A DNA stretch of 10,789 nucleotides from the NCBI GenBank assembly GCA_020216655.1, contig JAIWNU010000167.1, forward strand, positions 1 through 10,789, read 5' to 3'. The position numbers were made by a program, and so were the translations under genes. Source of the DNA: Treponema sp. Lineage in GTDB: Bacteria; Spirochaetota; Spirochaetia; Treponematales; Breznakiellaceae. Below are positions 8,259 to 10,789 of the stretch, piece after piece (the first letter of the stretch is position 1; each line of letters starts with the position of its first letter). Below the pieces are notes generated by a model, which worked only from the letters and a program-made list of their open reading frames with translations, did not search any database and was not told where the DNA came from.

Positions 8259-8276
8259 GGGCACCAATAGGGCGAG
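8259..8276. other. Convergent 18-base junction
   Basis: Only 18 bases separate the stop of the PASTA gene (plus strand) from the stop of the NadD-like gene (minus strand). No hairpin followed by a T-run is visible in either direction, so termination must be Rho-dependent, lie inside the opposing genes, or not be tight. Confidence 0.7.
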
Positions 8277-9257
8277 CTATATTTCATAGTCTGGCTGGGC
8301 TTCGCCGGTCAGCCAGTGCCGGTGCATACCGTATCGGAACACCACTTCCAGTTTTTCGATAACATCCAGGGTTGGGAAAATTATGGTAAAGACCCCCCGT
8401 TCTCGTACATGGGTAGACGAGGGGGTTCCGATTGGTTTCGGATCTACCTGTACGGGAACTCCCTGAGCTATTGCCTGGGCTATTTGTTTTTTTAGATGAT
8501 CTTCTTTTTTTCGTTTCACCACAAAGGCCCTAAAATGCAGGTTTACATTATGGGATGCAGCAATAGGCTGCCAAATGGCTAAGTCCTTTTCGTACCATTG
8601 AGCCGCAAAGGGAAACACATCGGATCCCAAAATATGGGTAAGCTCAAGATTGTATCCCCCAAATAACTGTATAATTCTGCTGATGATTTCTATCGTATCT
8701 GCCTTTCTGCCGATATTTACCGGTACTACAAAGGGCCGGAAGGCATCCTCTATCTGTCTTCTTAAAATATCAAAGCGATAGTCATAGTCAGACCTGCCCG
8801 GTTTTAATGAAGAATAGGCCCCTTCTGGAACTGCAAATACCACATCCACCGGAGGAACCGCCCGTGCCAGGGCCCGTAATGCTGTTTCCAAATGGGTCAT
8901 CTGAAAGGGGTCAAAGGAACCAATAAAGATACCGATCCTGAGGCACCGGCGATTCATGAGGGCACAGCGTTGGATCGGTTTGTTTATTCCCTGGCATGGG
9001 GGGCAGCTTTCCACTTGTTCTTTCAGAGCAGCAATTTCGTTTCTGCTCCAGGGAACGATTTCTCCTAAAATGATCCGCTGGTCAATTTTTTCCAGCGCAG
9101 AGAGGAAAAGTCTTCTAAAGTAACGAAATTCGGTCTTATCCTGGGATCGCAGAAATGGGATATGCTGCAAGCTGGAAAAAACCCCGTCCACCCGTCGGGC
9201 AACCCGGAGGCTGGCCTTCATGGCGAACCGTTCTTCCAGCGGCCGTACTGCTGCCAT
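8277..9257 (-). CDS. NadD-like nucleotidyltransferase with N-terminal extension
   Basis: Member of the nucleotidyltransferase (cytidylyltransferase-like, HxGH) superfamily, nearest in look to nicotinate-mononucleotide adenylyltransferase. Its 326 residues exceed the roughly 190-220 of ordinary NadD. The catalytic fold starts near residue 107 with IGIFIGSFDPFQMTH. The usual HxGH reads QMTH here, so only the last His (122) is kept. Further family-like elements are LGSDVFPFAAQWYEKD (about 210-225) and SSTHVR (280-285), matching the SSTxxR phosphate-binding motif. Residues 1-106 form an unrecognised extension with four cysteines (85, 88, 98, 105). The ATG lies two bases after the stop of the upstream acyl-CoA synthetase, so the two genes are almost certainly co-transcribed and probably translationally coupled. 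An internal Met101 could start a shorter core protein but has no visible ribosome-binding site. Fold assignment is good; substrate is uncertain. Confidence 0.8.
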   Translation of the reverse strand: MAAVRPLEERFAMKASLRVARRVDGVFSSLQHIPFLRSQDKTEFRYFRRLFLSALEKIDQRIILGEIVPWSRNEIAALKEQVESCPPCQGINKPIQRCALMNRRCLRIGIFIGSFDPFQMTHLETALRALARAVPPVDVVFAVPEGAYSSLKPGRSDYDYRFDILRRQIEDAFRPFVVPVNIGRKADTIEIISRIIQLFGGYNLELTHILGSDVFPFAAQWYEKDLAIWQPIAASHNVNLHFRAFVVKRKKEDHLKKQIAQAIAQGVPVQVDPKPIGTPSSTHVRERGVFTIIFPTLDVIEKLEVVFRYGMHRHWLTGEAQPDYEI

Positions 9258-9259
9258 GG

Positions 9260-10789
9260 TTAAGATTTCTTTTTTGGATAGAGAAACCGCTTAATTTTTT
9301 GGGTAGCGGTTTTCTCAAAGGGTTCATCCTGGATCTCAATCCGGTGAATCCTTGAAAAACCAGCAAGCCGCTTGTTGGTGGCATTTTTCAGGTCCTGCAA
9401 TAGATGCTGGACCCCTGCCACTGTTCCCTGGGCTGCATGCTGGGCTGATGTTCCCAAAGCATGGATAGCGTCGCCAACGTTATGGCTTGTTTCCTGGATC
9501 ATATCCTGAGCCGCTGCAAACATGGTTTTTGCTTTTTCATTAAGCACGACAAGGGCGACTAGTTCTCCTTTTTCAGTAGCATACACCAGTGAGTCTTCTA
9601 CATATCTGGAAGAATTGAGGATGCTTTCAATTTCTTCCGGGTAAATGTTTTCACCTGAGGGGCCAAGAATCATTGCTTTTAGTCTGCCCCGAATGAATAA
9701 GCGGCCTTTTTTGTCCATACTGCCCAGGTCGCCGGTTTTAAACCAACCATCGCTGGTAAAGACCTCTGCGGTTTTTTCTGAATCTTTGTAGTATCCCAGC
9801 ATCACATTAGGTCCTCGGGCTTGTATTTCTCCCTCGGCATGTTCAATTGCGTCCTTTGGGGCTCCCACTCCGCCCACAATATTCCCATTCTGGTCGACTA
9901 TTCGCAGTTCAACTCCTTTAAGGGCCGGTCCTGTAGAAAGAAGCACCGATTTAAAGGGCGGAGCGCCTGCAAGGAGGGGTGCTGTCTCTGTGAGTCCGTA
10001 GCCGATAGCATAGGGAAATCCTGCTTTTTGTAAGAATTCTTCCACATCTGCGGCAAGGGCGGCTCCTCCAATACCAAAGAACCGCACCGCTCCGCCGAAG
10101 GCTCCTAAAAGCTTCTGCCCTGCAGCTTTAATCGCTATGGGCCGGGTAAAGGGCAGTTTATATAAAGGATGGGCTTCCAGGGCGGGCTTAATTTTGGTAC
10201 GATAAGTTTTTTCAATTATGAGGGGCACGGTGAGCATTATGGTCGGCCGCACCAGTTCCAGCGCGGGCATGAGGATGGCTGGTGTAGGGGGCTTCCCAAG
10301 GTAGGTGGTACTTGCACCATTTATAACGGCGATAATCATACCAATAGTACATTCATAGGTGTGAGCCAGGGGCAGCACCGATAGGAAACGATCCCGGGGG
10401 TATATTTTGATAATGCTTCTGCACGCCTGGGCTTCAAAAACAAGGTTCCGGTGGCTCAGCATAACCCCCTTACTGCTGCCGGTCGTGCCTGAGGTGTATA
10501 TAATTGTAGCAACTTCATCTTCTTCGGCTCTGTAGGGGCTTATCTGCTGAAATGTCATACGGGTTTTTTGCCCCCCTATAGAAACCATGATGCCCCGGCC
10601 ATCTATAGTATCAATATGGATTATGGGAATCTCATCGGAAATTCCTGCAGCCTGTATTTTACCGAGGGTTTTTTCTGTGGCACAAATTGCGCTAATTTCA
10701 GCTTGTTTTGCTACGGTCCCCACATGTTCAGCAATAAAATCGGTCAATATGGGCACAATAATTGTTCCTGCTAAGGAAATTCCGAAATA
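9260..10789 (-). CDS. AMP-forming long-chain acyl-CoA synthetase (5'-partial)
   Basis: Enzyme of the ANL (AMP-binding) superfamily that activates a fatty acid with ATP to acyl-AMP and then acyl-CoA, usually at the inner membrane. The frame is open to the right edge (YFGISLAGTIIVPIL, a typical early segment), so the GTG at 10754-10756 is internal and the N-terminus is off-window. Of the 509 visible residues, motifs in order are YTSGTTGSSKG (98-108, phosphate loop), YGLTETAP (264-271), WFKTGDLG (349-356), RGRLKAMIL (367-375) and GENIYPEEIE. The C-terminal KTATQKIKR supplies the adenylation lysine (residue 498) and resembles the TPTxKxKR ending of long-chain enzymes. An alanine- and glutamine-rich helical stretch occupies about 419-473. 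It is followed after two bases by the NadD-like gene. Chain-length preference cannot be read from sequence; an acyl-ACP synthetase role is an alternative. Confidence 0.93.
   Translation of the reverse strand, partial: YFGISLAGTIIVPILTDFIAEHVGTVAKQAEISAICATEKTLGKIQAAGISDEIPIIHIDTIDGRGIMVSIGGQKTRMTFQQISPYRAEEDEVATIIYTSGTTGSSKGVMLSHRNLVFEAQACRSIIKIYPRDRFLSVLPLAHTYECTIGMIIAVINGASTTYLGKPPTPAILMPALELVRPTIMLTVPLIIEKTYRTKIKPALEAHPLYKLPFTRPIAIKAAGQKLLGAFGGAVRFFGIGGAALAADVEEFLQKAGFPYAIGYGLTETAPLLAGAPPFKSVLLSTGPALKGVELRIVDQNGNIVGGVGAPKDAIEHAEGEIQARGPNVMLGYYKDSEKTAEVFTSDGWFKTGDLGSMDKKGRLFIRGRLKAMILGPSGENIYPEEIESILNSSRYVEDSLVYATEKGELVALVVLNEKAKTMFAAAQDMIQETSHNVGDAIHALGTSAQHAAQGTVAGVQHLLQDLKNATNKRLAGFSRIHRIEIQDEPFEKTATQKIKRFLYPKKKS

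Noticed and set aside
8250..8262. Small hairpin GCCC-AATA-GGGC at the end of the PASTA gene as a terminator
   Set aside because: The stem is only four pairs, it spans the stop codon and no T-run follows on either strand.
7719..8267. 182-codon open frame on the minus strand opposite the PASTA gene
   Set aside because: It lies wholly antisense to a clear PASTA protein, its translation has no family motifs and reads like a shadow of the real frame.
8252..8272. Nine-base direct repeat CCAATAGGG, two copies (8252-8260 and 8264-8272)
   Set aside because: It is short, occurs only twice and includes coding sequence; chance or slippage is enough to explain it.
10754..10756. GTG as the start of the acyl-CoA synthetase
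   Set aside because: The frame stays open to the window edge and the upstream residues (YFGISLAGTII) match the interior of the family, so the gene continues off-window.

Overview
The window reads as chromosomal DNA from a diderm bacterium, most likely a spirochaete of the Treponema group. That placement is an inference from the gene order def-fmt-PASTA protein, which I recall from treponemes, and from the general look of the proteins; no rRNA or other marker is present to confirm it. Coding density is very high. No stretch over 300 bases lacks a gene, and the longest gap is the 82 bases between pbpC and def. I see no tRNA, rRNA, insertion sequence, CRISPR array or phage gene.

Plus strand, 1-8258: the window opens inside a large bacterial alpha-2-macroglobulin gene that keeps its thioester Cys-Ile-Glu-Gln. 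Its stop overlaps the start of pbpC (penicillin-binding protein 1C) by four bases. This is the known pair in which the macroglobulin traps foreign proteases in the periplasm and PBP1C is thought to repair the breached peptidoglycan. After a short gap with a possible weak terminator and promoter comes a compact block: peptide deformylase (def), methionyl-tRNA formyltransferase (fmt) two bases later, and a membrane-anchored protein with three PASTA repeats twelve bases after that. def and fmt add and remove the formyl group of initiator methionine. The PASTA protein probably senses or binds peptidoglycan or muropeptides.

Minus strand, 8277-10789: two genes run toward the plus-strand block. First in transcription order is an AMP-forming long-chain acyl-CoA synthetase whose N-terminus lies beyond the right edge. 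Two bases after its stop begins a NadD-like nucleotidyltransferase with an unusual N-terminal extension and an altered active-site motif. The two converging gene blocks end only 18 bases apart.

Most of the window is ordinary core or cell-envelope content, and I do not see a clear undescribed system. The points most worth a second look are the kinase-less PASTA protein sitting where many bacteria have a PASTA kinase, the odd nucleotidyltransferase coupled to an acyl-CoA ligase, the alanine-rich insert in that ligase, and a possible leaderless start for def.
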